A stretch of DNA of 64,000 bases from Desulfovibrio sp. ZJ209 (GTDB taxonomy: Bacteria > Desulfobacterota > Desulfovibrionia > Desulfovibrionales > Desulfovibrionaceae), in assembly GCF_011039135.1 (NCBI RefSeq), contig NZ_JAAKEJ010000002.1:124001-188000 (forward strand). Reading direction: 5' to 3'. The first letter of the stretch is position 1. Each line of letters opens with the position of its first letter. Positions 50,821 through 59,388 of this stretch are shown one piece after another. A program made the translations under genes and the position numbers. The notes under the pieces were generated by a model. It was given only the letters and a program-made list of their open reading frames with translations, was not told the DNA's origin and did no database searches.

Positions 50821-52969
50821 AGCGCCGTCCACCCTTTCCGACTACCGCAAACAGATCGACGAGGCCCTGGGCGACGAGTTCCTGCGCCGCACCCTCGACA
50901 CCTTCGCCGTGGCCTACAAGGCCAACCGCGAAGCCGTGTTCAAGGACGTGGACGAGCGCAGGCTCATCGAGGAGATCGCCGCCGCCAAGGACGACGCCTG
51001 CCAGCACATGGAGGAGCTCTACGAGGAGTTCAAAAAGAACGCCGAAAAGCTCGGCGTGCATGTGCACCGCGCGGCCGACGCCGAGGACGCCAACCGCATC
51101 ATCGTGGGCATCGCCAAGAAGAACCACGTCAAGCGCGTGGTCAAGTCCAAGTCCATGACCGCCGAGGAGATCCAGCTCAACCCCGCGCTGGAGAAGGAAG
51201 GCATCATCGTGGACGAGACCGACCTCGGCGAGTGGATCATCCAGCTGCGCCATGAGGGCCCCTCGCACATGGTCATGCCGGCCATCCACCTCTCCCGCTA
51301 CCAGGTGGCCGACAACTTCGAGAAGGAGACCGGCGAGAAGCAGGAGGCCGAGGACGTCCAGAAGCTCGTCAAGGTGGCGCGCGTGCAGCTTCGGCGCAAG
51401 TTCATCGCCGCGGACATGGGCGTTTCGGGCTGCAACTTCGCCATTGCCGAAAACGGCGCCATCTCGACGGTCACCAACGAGGGCAACGCCCGCATGGTGG
51501 AGACGCTGGCGCCCATCCATGTGGCCGTGGCCGGCCTCGACAAGCTGGTGCCCACGCTGGACGTGGCCCTCACCGCCCTGCAGGTGCTGCCGCGCAACGC
51601 CACGGCCCAGCGCCTCACGGCCTATGTGAGCCTCATCTCCGGCTGCGTGCCCTGTGCCGTGGGCCCGGACGGCCGCAAGGAACTCCATGTGGTCTTTCTC
51701 GACAACGGCCGCACCGAGATCGCGAAAGACCCGCTCTTCTCGCAGATCTTCCGCTGCGTGCGCTGCGGCGCCTGCGCCAACGTGTGCCCGGTGTTCCGCC
51801 TCGTGGGCGGCCACAAGATGGGCTACATCTATATCGGCGCCATCGGCCTCATCCTCACCTACTTCTTCCACGGCAAGGACAAGGCCAAGGTGCTCTGCCA
51901 GAACTGCGTGGGCTGCGAATCCTGCGCCAACGTGTGCGCCGGCGGCATCGACCTGCCGCGCCTCATCCGCGACATCCGCGCCCGCTGCTCCGAGGAGCAG
52001 GGCTCGGGCGCCCAGGCGGCGCTGCTCGCCTCGGTGATGAAGAACCGCAAGCTCTTCCAGACCCTCTTGCGCTTCGCGAGCAAGGCGCAGAAGCCCTTCA
52101 CCGGCGGCACGCAGTTCCAGCGGCATTTGCCCAACATGTTCCTCGGCAAGCACGGCTTCAAGGCCCTGCCCGCGCTGGCGCCCAAGGCCTTCCGCGACAA
52201 GTGGGAGTCCATCCGGCCGCGCGTGCAGAACCCGGTGATGAAGGTCGCCATCTTCGGCGGCTGCGCGCAGGACTTCATCTATCCCGAGCAGCTTGAGGCG
52301 GCGGTGAAGATCATGGGCGCGAAAAACGTGGCCGTGGACTTCCCCATGGAGCAGACCTGCTGCGGGCTCCCCGTGGAGATGATGGGCGAGCGCAAGACCT
52401 CCACCGAGATCGCCAAGCAGAACATCGGCGCCTTCGACCCCAAGGACTATGACTATATCGTCACGCTCTGCGCGAGCTGCGCCTCGCACCTGAAGCATGT
52501 CTATCCGAAGCTGCTGGAGAACGATCCCGAGCGCTACGAGGCCCAGGCCTTCGCGGACAAGATCATCGACTTCAGCTCCTTCGTGCGCGACAAGCTGGGC
52601 CTCAAGCCCGAGGACTTCGAGAAGAGTGGCGAGAAAGTCACCTACCATGCCTCCTGCCACCTCTGCCGCGGCCTCAAGGTCAAGGAGGCCCCGCGCGAGC
52701 TCATCGCGGACGCGGCCGAATACGTGCCCTGCGAGGAAGAAGAGGTCTGCTGCGGCTTCGGCGGCACCTATTCCATGAAGTTCCCGGAGATCTCGGGCCA
52801 GCTCATGGACAACAAGCTGAAGCACATCGCGGACACCGGGGCCGAGCGCCTTGTGGTGGACTGCCCCGGCTGCGTCATGCAGATCAAGGGCGGCGCGGAA
52901 AAGAAGGGCCAGAAGATCAAGGTGCAGCACATCGCCGAGCTCTTGGCCGAAAACCTCAAGAAGGACTAG
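50813..52969 (+). CDS. LutB-LutA fusion, L-lactate oxidation Fe-S protein
   Basis: A 718-residue protein joining two normally separate LutABC subunits. Residues of about 1-300 are the LUD domain (GCNFAIAENGAISTVTNEGN). Two [4Fe-4S] motifs follow at CVRCGACANVCPVFR and CQNCVGCESCANVCAGG (about residues 315-385). Residues of about 480-718 form a LutA-like pair of CCG domains (CCGLPVEM with CASCASH; CCGFGGTYS with CPGCVMQIKGG). Such fusions are known in Desulfovibrio lactate operons. A terminator lies 30 bp after the stop. The pta-ackA genes often found in this operon are not here. Confidence 0.92.
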   Translation: MHKAPSTLSDYRKQIDEALGDEFLRRTLDTFAVAYKANREAVFKDVDERRLIEEIAAAKDDACQHMEELYEEFKKNAEKLGVHVHRAADAEDANRIIVGIAKKNHVKRVVKSKSMTAEEIQLNPALEKEGIIVDETDLGEWIIQLRHEGPSHMVMPAIHLSRYQVADNFEKETGEKQEAEDVQKLVKVARVQLRRKFIAADMGVSGCNFAIAENGAISTVTNEGNARMVETLAPIHVAVAGLDKLVPTLDVALTALQVLPRNATAQRLTAYVSLISGCVPCAVGPDGRKELHVVFLDNGRTEIAKDPLFSQIFRCVRCGACANVCPVFRLVGGHKMGYIYIGAIGLILTYFFHGKDKAKVLCQNCVGCESCANVCAGGIDLPRLIRDIRARCSEEQGSGAQAALLASVMKNRKLFQTLLRFASKAQKPFTGGTQFQRHLPNMFLGKHGFKALPALAPKAFRDKWESIRPRVQNPVMKVAIFGGCAQDFIYPEQLEAAVKIMGAKNVAVDFPMEQTCCGLPVEMMGERKTSTEIAKQNIGAFDPKDYDYIVTLCASCASHLKHVYPKLLENDPERYEAQAFADKIIDFSSFVRDKLGLKPEDFEKSGEKVTYHASCHLCRGLKVKEAPRELIADAAEYVPCEEEEVCCGFGGTYSMKFPEISGQLMDNKLKHIADTGAERLVVDCPGCVMQIKGGAEKKGQKIKVQHIAELLAENLKKD

Positions 52970-52999
52970 CCAGCCGCCCGCAGGGGCGACCGGCTCACC

Positions 53000-53037
53000 G
53001 GGGCGCGCTTTCCGCAAGGGGGCGCGCCCCTTGTTTT
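53000..53037 (+). terminator. Terminator of the lactate oxidation operon
   Basis: A 9-bp stem GGGGCGCGC/GCGCGCCCC (53000-53008 with 53022-53030) followed by TTGTTTTT. Confidence 0.8.
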
Positions 53038-53095
53038 TGGGACGGCACCCGCGCCGGAACAAGAAAGGCCGGGAGGCGGTGCCTTCTGGCATGGA

Positions 53096-53124
53096 TTGAC
53101 ATACAGGGCGACAAGCTCAATACT
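53096..53124 (+). promoter_or_regulatory. Possible sigma-70 promoter upstream of fluC/crcB
   Basis: TTGACA-17 bp-AATACT, about 100 bp before the FluC start. The leader does not match the fluoride riboswitch pattern that I know. Confidence 0.5.
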
Positions 53125-53226
53125 TGATGCGCTTTCAGGGCAGAGGGAACACTTTTCACATCTGGCACAGGCCTCTTTTGCCTTTCGTCAGCATCTCATT
53201 CCAAATTGCACCATGGCGCACCGGCT

Positions 53227-53622
53227 ATGAATGTTGTGTACTCCATCATCGCCATCGGCATAGGCGCAACGGGCGGGGCAGCCTTCCGCTGGCTCCTCGG
53301 CCACGCGCTGCACGCCCTCTACCCCTCCATCCCGCCGGGAACGCTTGCCGCCAACTGGCTGGGCGCCTACATCATCGGCCTTGTCTCCAGCATTTTCGCG
53401 GCCTGCAACATCACATCTTCCTCATACCTCTATCTGATGGTGATCACGGGTTTTCTGGGCGCGCTCACCACGTTTTCCACCTTCACGCATGAAATGGGCA
53501 CGCTCATCCGCCACCATGAGTACTGGACGGCCGTGGGCGGCATCGCGCTGCATGTGTGCGGCTCGCTCATCCTGTTCTTCCTCGGGATCGCCACCTTCAT
53601 GCTGTTCCATCACGCGGAGTGA
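53227..53622 (+). CDS. crcB: FluC/CrcB fluoride channel
   Basis: A 131-residue dimeric fluoride export channel with four membrane segments. Motifs: GATGGAAFRWLLGHAL, GTLAANWLGAYIIGL (pore Asn) and VITGFLGALTTFSTFTHEMG, the last carrying the phenylalanine-box region. The ATG at 53227 lacks a good ribosome site; TTG at 53206 would add seven residues. It sits between the lactate operon and the permease without obvious functional link. Confidence 0.92.
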   Translation: MNVVYSIIAIGIGATGGAAFRWLLGHALHALYPSIPPGTLAANWLGAYIIGLVSSIFAACNITSSSYLYLMVITGFLGALTTFSTFTHEMGTLIRHHEYWTAVGGIALHVCGSLILFFLGIATFMLFHHAE

Positions 53623-53683
53623 CGCGAGAGAAACGTTTTACTGCGGCTCTACGGCCACACAAATCTCCATAAGGGAGGGAACC

Positions 53684-53881
53684 ATGGCCAAATACAAAGT
53701 GACCGGAAAGGTCAGCAAGCCTGAACTGGGCGCCGCCGGCACCGTGACCGCCTCCAAGATCGTCGACGCGGACTCGGAGAGCGAAGCCATCGCCAAGGCG
53801 AAAGAGAAGTGGCTGGGCGTGTATGATTACATCATCAAGGACGGTAACGACATCCTGGAGATCAAAGTCGCCGCCATCTAG
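53684..53881 (+). CDS. Small conserved-looking protein of unknown function
   Basis: A 65-residue protein with a strong AAGGGAGGG ribosome site and good codon use. MAKYKVTGKVSKPELGAAGT at the start, then SESEAIAKAKEKWLG and YDYIIKDGNDILEIKV suggest a strand-helix-strand fold with a charged helix. The layout recalls the small archaeal L18a/LX ribosomal fold, but only at the level of secondary structure. It lies 61 bp after fluC. Function unknown. Confidence 0.6.
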   Translation: MAKYKVTGKVSKPELGAAGTVTASKIVDADSESEAIAKAKEKWLGVYDYIIKDGNDILEIKVAAI

Positions 53882-54261
53882 GGTATCCGCATAACGCTAC
53901 CTCAACTCCCGGCCGCGGCCGCAGCAAGACCCGCGCCTTCGGTGCCCCCGACACGGCATCGGAGGCGCGCGCGTTTTTTGTGACCGCCGCCCTCCCCTTT
54001 GCGCCCCAACCTGCCGGCGCCGTGCAGGACTTTGTGAAAAAAATTGCCTGCCTGCGAGCCGGGAAAAGTGCCCGGCGCCCCTTGCGCATTGACCGGGCTT
54101 TACGCTATCCATAAAGGACTGGAGAGTATTTCTGACATCGGCCCGCGAACCGACGCGGCGCCCCCACCTTCGCCGGCGCTGGCGCGAAGGGGCGGGGCCC
54201 GCGCCCTTCCAGCAGGTTCTTCGGGCTCGGTGCCGCAAACCGGGTCCCGAGGGAGGTTTTC
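53882..54261 (+). promoter_or_regulatory. Leader region of the lactate permease gene
   Basis: 380 bp with no gene. A possible -35 TTGACC near 54089 with a poorly matched -10 ATAAAG/TAAAGG near 54111 faces the permease. Between them and the start, CCTTCGC (about 54167) pairs with GCG-C-GAAGG, bracketed by CCCC and GGGG, giving a GC-rich hairpin near 54160-54200. No known riboswitch was recognised. Confidence 0.35.
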
Positions 54262-55949
54262 ATGTCAATCGGATTTCTGGCCTTGCTGGCGATCATCCCC
54301 ATTGTGGTCGCCTCATCCTGATGGTGGGCATGCGCTGGCCCGCCACCAGGGCCATGCCCTTCGCGTGGGGCGCGTGCGTGGTCTGCGCCATCTTCGGCTG
54401 GGACATTTCCATCCTGCGCCTCATGGCGCTCTCCATCCAGGGCGTGATCATCGCCATCGGCGTGCTCATCATCGTCTTCGGCGCCATCCTCATCCTCTAC
54501 ACGCTCGAGAAAAGCGGCGGCATGGAGACCATCCAGTACGGCATGCAGAACGTGAGCCGTGACCGCCGCGTGCAGGCCATCATCATCGGCTTCCTGTTCG
54601 CGGCCTTCATCGAGGGCGCGGCGGGCTTCGGCACGCCCGCGGCCCTGGCCGCCCCGCTGCTGCTCGGCCTCGGCTTCCCGGCCATGGCCGCGGCCGTGGT
54701 CTGCCTCGTGTTCAACAGCGTGCCGGTCTCCTTCGGCGCGGTGGGCACGCCTATCCTCGTGGGCTTCGGGCTGCTCAAGGAAAAGATCGCGGCCCTCGTG
54801 GGCGCGGACCCGAACCTGCCCTTCACGGGCTTTGACGGCTTCGCCAAGCTCGTGGGCGAGTGGGCCACCCTCATGCACGGGCCCATGGCCGTCATCCTCA
54901 CCATCTTCATGCTCGGCTTCATGACCCGCTTCTGGGGCCCCGAGCGCTCCTGGGCGGCCGGCTTCCGCGCCTGGAAGTTCTGCGTGTTCGCGGCCATCTG
55001 CTTCCTCGTGCCCTACATGGCCTGCGCCTGGGCCCTCGGGCCGGAGTTCCCGGCCATGCTCGGCGGCCTCATCGGCCTCGCCGTGGTGGTGTGGGGCGCC
55101 AAGCAGGGCATCTGCGTGCCCAAGGACAGCTGGGGCTTCGGCGATCCTTCCAAGTGGGAGGCGTCCTGGTCCGGCACGGCCAGCCAGAACACGAGCACCG
55201 AGTTCAAGGCCCACATGAGCCAGTTCCAGGCGTGGCTGCCCTATGTGATCATCTGCTTCCTCCTCGTCATCTCCCGCATCCCGGAACTCGGCATCAAGGG
55301 CTGGATGACCGCGCAGAAGATCACCTTCAGCAACATCCTGGGCTTCAAGGACATCACCGAGAGCATCACCTATCTCTATCTCCCGGGCACCTTCTTCATC
55401 TTCGTGGCCCTGCTCACCATCTGGCTGCACAAGATGCCCGCCCCGGCGGTCAAGGCCGCGTGGAGCGAGAGCTTCCAGAAGATGAAGTCGCCCACCATCG
55501 CGCTGTGCTTCGCCGTGGCGCTCGTCGCCATCTTCCGTGGCTCGGCCGTGAACCCGCTGGGCGCGCCCTCCATGCCGCTGGCCCTCGCCGAGACCGTGGG
55601 CGCCGCCGCCGGCGCCATCTGGCCCCTGCTCGCGGCCTTCGTGGGCGGCCTCGGCGCCTTCATCACCGGCTCGGCCACCATCTCCGACCTCATGTTCGGC
55701 GAGTTCCAGTGGGACATGGCCACCATGCTCACCCTGCCCCGCTCCATCATCGAGGCGGCGCAGACCGTGGGCGGCGCCATGGGCAACATGATCTGCATCC
55801 ACAACATCGTGGCCGCCTGCGCCGTGGTCGGCCTCTCCGGCCGCGAGGGCGAGGTCATGCGCAAGACCTTCTGGCCCTTCCTGCTCTACGGCTGCGTGGT
55901 CGGCATCATCTGCTGGGTCCTGGTCGCGGCCAATCCCGGCGCGTTCTAG
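54262..55949 (+). CDS. LctP-family lactate permease with a frameshift near the N-terminus
   Basis: A polytopic L/D-lactate:proton symporter. The natural start is the ATG at 54262 with a GAGGGAGG site; it reads [18 protein letters not shown] and stops at 54318-54320. The remaining family sequence is in the +1-shifted frame, open from 54321 to 55949 (542 residues, starting [16 protein letters not shown]). Inserting one C at 54311-54312 would restore a continuous first membrane segment. Family blocks include [23 protein letters not shown]-type helices and [21 protein letters not shown] (here [16 protein letters not shown]). Either a single-base sequencing error or a real lesion; translation from 54321 would lack membrane segment 1. 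Confidence 0.85.
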
Positions 55950-55987
55950 GAGCTTCAGCGGGGCTTTTCGCCCCTCCAACATCAAAA

Positions 55988-56019
55988 GGCGCACGGCTTT
56001 CGGGCCGTGCGCCTTTTTT
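55988..56019 (+). terminator. Terminator of the lactate permease gene
   Basis: A perfect 10-bp stem GGCGCACGGC/GCCGTGCGCC (55988-55997 with 56004-56013) followed by six T. Confidence 0.9.
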
Positions 56020-56154
56020 GGTGGGCGCCCGTTTCGGTCCTACCCGGCCCTTTGTGCGGGCGCGCCGGAAAAGTCCTTTACAGGGGGCGGCGATGGGCCT
56101 AGTCTACAGGGGTCCCGGCTGATCGGGGCACAAAGCCCGTATGGGAGAATGAAA

Positions 56155-56592
56155 ATGAAAAAACTGCTTTTTGCCGCCGCGGCCCTCTGCGCCTTCGGAT
56201 TCATCGGCTCCGCCCAGGCTGCCGACACCAAGACCCCGGATCCCTATGACCTTCCCCTCGTGGGCGAATATGTCAATGACGCCGGCTTCCTCGTGATCGC
56301 CCCGGCCGCCAAGGGCGAGAACGCCAACTACAACGTGGGCCTGCAGGACAAGTCCGGCAAGTGCAGCCTCGAGATCGTGGCCGGCACCTGGCAGAACTCC
56401 GAGCAGAAGAGCCCCATCAGCAAGCCCACGCACCCCAAGGCCATCGTTGCCGTGCAGTCGCAGGACTTCCCCAACTTCTCCCTCTGGCCTGAAGACGAAA
56501 AGATCCGCCTGGCCGACGACGCCCTGCCGCTGGACAAGCTCGATCCGGCCTGCGCCGTGTTCAAGGGCAACATGGTCTTCACCCGCAAGTGA
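56155..56592 (+). CDS. Periplasmic protein of unknown function
   Basis: A 145-residue protein with a signal peptide (MKKLLFAAAALCAFGFIG, cleavage after AQA). The mature domain has no family I recognise; two cysteines (in GKCSLE and PACAVF) could form a disulfide. The GGGAG site is 7 nt before the ATG at 56155 but only 1 nt before the ATG at 56149, so the later start is preferred. Single-gene transcript ending at a strong terminator. Confidence 0.65.
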   Translation: MKKLLFAAAALCAFGFIGSAQAADTKTPDPYDLPLVGEYVNDAGFLVIAPAAKGENANYNVGLQDKSGKCSLEIVAGTWQNSEQKSPISKPTHPKAIVAVQSQDFPNFSLWPEDEKIRLADDALPLDKLDPACAVFKGNMVFTRK

Positions 56593-56614
56593 CCATCCGC
56601 GCATGAGCGCTCAA

Positions 56615-56651
56615 GGCCGCGGCCCGCACACCCGGGGCCGCGGCCTTTTTT
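56615..56651 (+). terminator. Terminator of the periplasmic protein gene
   Basis: An 11-bp stem GGCCGCGGCCC/GGGCCGCGGCC (56615-56625 with 56635-56645) followed by six T. Confidence 0.88.
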
Positions 56652-56657
56652 GCGCGC

Positions 56658-56687
56658 AAAAAGCCTCCCGTCCGGCGGGAGGCTTTT
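56658..56687 (-). terminator. Terminator facing the opposite strand
   Basis: AAAAAGCCTCCCG (56658-56670) pairs with CGGGAGGCTTTT (56675-56686); on the minus strand it ends in TTTTT and terminates the gene at 56757-57164. Confidence 0.82.
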
Positions 56688-56756
56688 GCGTTGTCAAAAG
56701 AACGGCGCGACCCAGAGAGCCCGGGACATGCGCGGGGCGTTTCCGGCCCTTGGCTT

Positions 56757-57164
56757 CTAGCCCCGCATGGCGGCGAGCGCCGGGATGCGCCACCAGTACC
56801 ACTGGCTCACCAGCGTTTCGTCATCCGGGTCCCATTCGCCGCATTCCTCAAAGTAACGGAACACGTCGCGTTCCACCGGGCTGGCATCGCCGCGCCCGGC
56901 GCACTGGCGCAACCGGAACAGGATGACCATGCACTCGAAGAGGCTGAAGCAATCTTCTTCGGTGGTGAAGCCCTTTTTGAGGAGGCTCGTGAATTCGCGG
57001 TAAAAGCGATTGTCCTCGGGCACACAACGGTCAAAATCTTCCGCATGTTCGATGAGATAGCGCAGGCTGCGGCAAAACAGCACCTGGCGCGGGTCGGCCG
57101 AGGCATGCGCGATGCGGGCGGCATAGAGCTTTTCCAGGTCATGGCGGTAGGCGGAAAGAGGCAT
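56757..57164 (-). CDS. Conserved-looking hypothetical protein
   Basis: A 135-residue soluble, helical, acidic protein (MPLSAYRHDLEKLYAARIAH; FRYFEECGEWDPDDETLV; SQWYWWRIPALAAMRG). The aromatic C-terminus is distinctive, but I do not recognise the family. ATG at 57164 is preferred; a GTG at 57203 would add 13 residues. The preceding 200 bp are AT-rich and probably hold its promoter. Confidence 0.6.
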   Translation of the reverse strand: MPLSAYRHDLEKLYAARIAHASADPRQVLFCRSLRYLIEHAEDFDRCVPEDNRFYREFTSLLKKGFTTEEDCFSLFECMVILFRLRQCAGRGDASPVERDVFRYFEECGEWDPDDETLVSQWYWWRIPALAAMRG

Positions 57165-57398
57165 AGGGCACCCCAAAATATGTGTAAAGAAATACCTCTT
57201 CACAAATATTATAGGAAACGGTTTCGCTTATCAAATAATAAATAGGGGCCACCCCGAATCCCCCGCGGACCTGGCGCGCCACCCCTTGTCACCGGCAGGG
57301 CGAGCCGCGGATTTTTCTCGACCTTTGCTCCGCGCTTTGGCATGCTGCCCCAAGGCGCCGGGCCTTCACGGGCTCGCGGCGCGGCCGGGAAGCGACAC

Positions 57399-58169
57399 AT
57401 GCTCTACGTCATAGAAAATCTCCTCAAGCGCCGCCAGCGCGAGCAGGGCTACCGCCTGCTCATCAGGAGCCTGCACATCCCGCGCGGGGCGCGCCTCGCC
57501 ATCACGGGCCCCAGCGGCTGCGGCAAGAGCACCACGCTCGACCTGCTCGGCCTGGCGCTCAGGCCGGACTCTGCCGCGCGCTTCACCTTCGCCCCGGATC
57601 CCGACGCTGCGCCGCTGGATGTGACCGCCCTCTGGGCCGGCGGGCGCCATGACGCCATGGCCGCCCTGCGCCTTGCGCACATGGGCTATGTGCTCCAGTC
57701 GGGCGAGCTCTTGCCCTTTCTGACCGTGGGCGAAAACATGACGCTCACGGCGCGGCTTGGCGGCATGCCGGACGCCGAGGCCGAGGCCCGCGCCCGCGGC
57801 CTCGCCGAGGCCCTGGGCGTGGCCCATCTCAGGGGCGCCATGCCGGCCACGCTTTCCGTGGGCGAGCGCCAGCGGGCGGCCATCGTGCGCGCGCTCACCC
57901 CGGGGCCGCAGCTCATCCTCGCGGACGAGCCCACAGCCGCGCTCGACCCGGTGCACGCCGGCCGCGTCATGGACGCCTTTCTCGCGGCGCTCGACCTCCA
58001 TCAGGGGAGCCTCGTGCTCGTGACGCACAATGCCGGCTGGGCGCGGCGGGGCGGCCTTACGGAACTGGCCTTCCGCATGGAGGAGGACGAAGGCGGCGTC
58101 ACCGCCGTCCTCGACGATGACGCGGGCGCTGCGACGGGCTCCCCGGGCGGGGAGGGCGCGCCATGCTGA
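57399..58169 (+). CDS. ABC transporter ATP-binding protein (LolD/MacB type)
   Basis: A 256-residue ATPase with Walker A GPSGCGKSTTLDLLGL near residues 38-53, the Q-loop in GYVLQSGELLPFLTV, a signature LSVGERQRAAI (Val replaces the usual first Gly) and Walker B LILADEPTAALDP, plus the H-loop in LVTHN. Between Walker A and the Q-loop there is an extra 20-residue acidic/Pro segment. It overlaps the permease gene by 7 nt. The pair resembles MacB/LolCD-type mechanotransmission systems rather than importers. Confidence 0.88.
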   Translation: MLYVIENLLKRRQREQGYRLLIRSLHIPRGARLAITGPSGCGKSTTLDLLGLALRPDSAARFTFAPDPDAAPLDVTALWAGGRHDAMAALRLAHMGYVLQSGELLPFLTVGENMTLTARLGGMPDAEAEARARGLAEALGVAHLRGAMPATLSVGERQRAAIVRALTPGPQLILADEPTAALDPVHAGRVMDAFLAALDLHQGSLVLVTHNAGWARRGGLTELAFRMEEDEGGVTAVLDDDAGAATGSPGGEGAPC

Positions 58170-59386
58170 AAAAGGTCTGGCTCGCCGTATGCCTCGCCGC
58201 GCGCGACTGGCGCTTCGAGCGCTCGCTCACGCTCTGCGCCATCCTTGCGCTGGCCAGCATGCTCACGCCGCTGCTCGTGCTCCAGGGCCTGAAGAACGGC
58301 GTCATCGAGGGCATGCGCGAGCGCCTGCTGCAAGACCCCACGGTGCTCATCATCACGCCCAAGAGCGACGGCGGCCGCTTCACCGAGGCCGAGGTGCGCG
58401 CCTTCGGCGAGCTCCCGGGGGCGGCCTTCGCCATCGGCCGCACCCGCGACACCGCCACGGACATCACCCTCGCCGCCGGTGCGGACGGCAGCGGCAAGAG
58501 CGCGAGCCTCTCGCTGGAGCCGAGCGCCCCCGGCGAACCCGTGCTCGCGCATCTTGGCATCACGCCGCCCGCGGACGGAGCCGAGCCCGGGCTCGTGCTT
58601 TCGGCGCCCGCGGCCCAGGCGCTTGGCGCCGGGCCCGGCGCGAGCCTTTTGGCCAGGCTCGGGCGGCGCACGCCCGAAGGCCGGCTGGAATCGGCGCGCA
58701 TGGTCTTCCGCGTGACCGCTGTGCTCCCCGAAGCCGCGGCCGACCGGCGCATGGCCTTCGCGCCGCTCTCCACCCTGCAGGACCTTGAAGACTACCGCGA
58801 TTATCTGGAAGTCCCGTCCCGGGGCTTCACGGGCACTCCCCGCGAGGGCGGCCGCCGCTACGCCTCCTTCCGGCTCTACGCGCGCGACCTCGACGCGGTG
58901 GAAGGCCTCGCCACGGCCCTCGGCGAGCGGCACATCGAGACGCGCACACGCTCGCGCGAGATAGCGGCCATCCGCATGCTGGAATCGTCCATCAACCAGG
59001 TCATCCTCATCATTTCGCTGGCCGTGGGCGCGGGCTTCGCCGCGTTCACCATAAGCTCCGTGCAGGGCGCGGTGGAGCGCAAGCGCCGGATGCTCGGCAT
59101 GCTGCGCCTTCTGGGCTTTCCGCACGCGGCGCTCGTGCTGTATCCCATGGCGCAAAGCCTGCTCACCTCCCTCAGCGGCTTCGGGCTCTCCTGCCTGCTC
59201 TACCTTGCGGTGAGCCTTGGCATAGCGCAGGCCTTCGCCGGCCAGGGCGGCATCGCCTGCCGCCTCGGCCCGGCTGACGTGGCCATCGCCTGCGCCGCCG
59301 TGGTGGCGCTCTCCCTGCTCTCCACGGCCCGGGCCGCCCGCGCGGCCGCCGCCGTCGAACCCTCCATCGTCATCCGCGAGGTCTGA
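58163..59386 (+). CDS. FtsX/MacB-like ABC transporter permease
   Basis: A 407-residue permease with the FtsX topology: one N-terminal membrane segment (near residues 22-42), a periplasmic domain of about 220 residues, and three C-terminal segments (QVILIISLAVGAGFAAFTIS near residue 275; then near 325 and 370). RKRRMLGMLRLLGF is the typical coupling-helix region. Co-transcribed with the ATPase upstream and the SUMF1-fold gene downstream (2-nt gap). Confidence 0.86.
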   Translation: MLKKVWLAVCLAARDWRFERSLTLCAILALASMLTPLLVLQGLKNGVIEGMRERLLQDPTVLIITPKSDGGRFTEAEVRAFGELPGAAFAIGRTRDTATDITLAAGADGSGKSASLSLEPSAPGEPVLAHLGITPPADGAEPGLVLSAPAAQALGAGPGASLLARLGRRTPEGRLESARMVFRVTAVLPEAAADRRMAFAPLSTLQDLEDYRDYLEVPSRGFTGTPREGGRRYASFRLYARDLDAVEGLATALGERHIETRTRSREIAAIRMLESSINQVILIISLAVGAGFAAFTISSVQGAVERKRRMLGMLRLLGFPHAALVLYPMAQSLLTSLSGFGLSCLLYLAVSLGIAQAFAGQGGIACRLGPADVAIACAAVVALSLLSTARAARAAAAVEPSIVIREV

Positions 59387-59388
59387 CC

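Noticed and set aside
52970-53226. Fluoride riboswitch before fluC/crcB
   Set aside because: The leader lacks the conserved paired and pseudoknot elements that I could check by eye.
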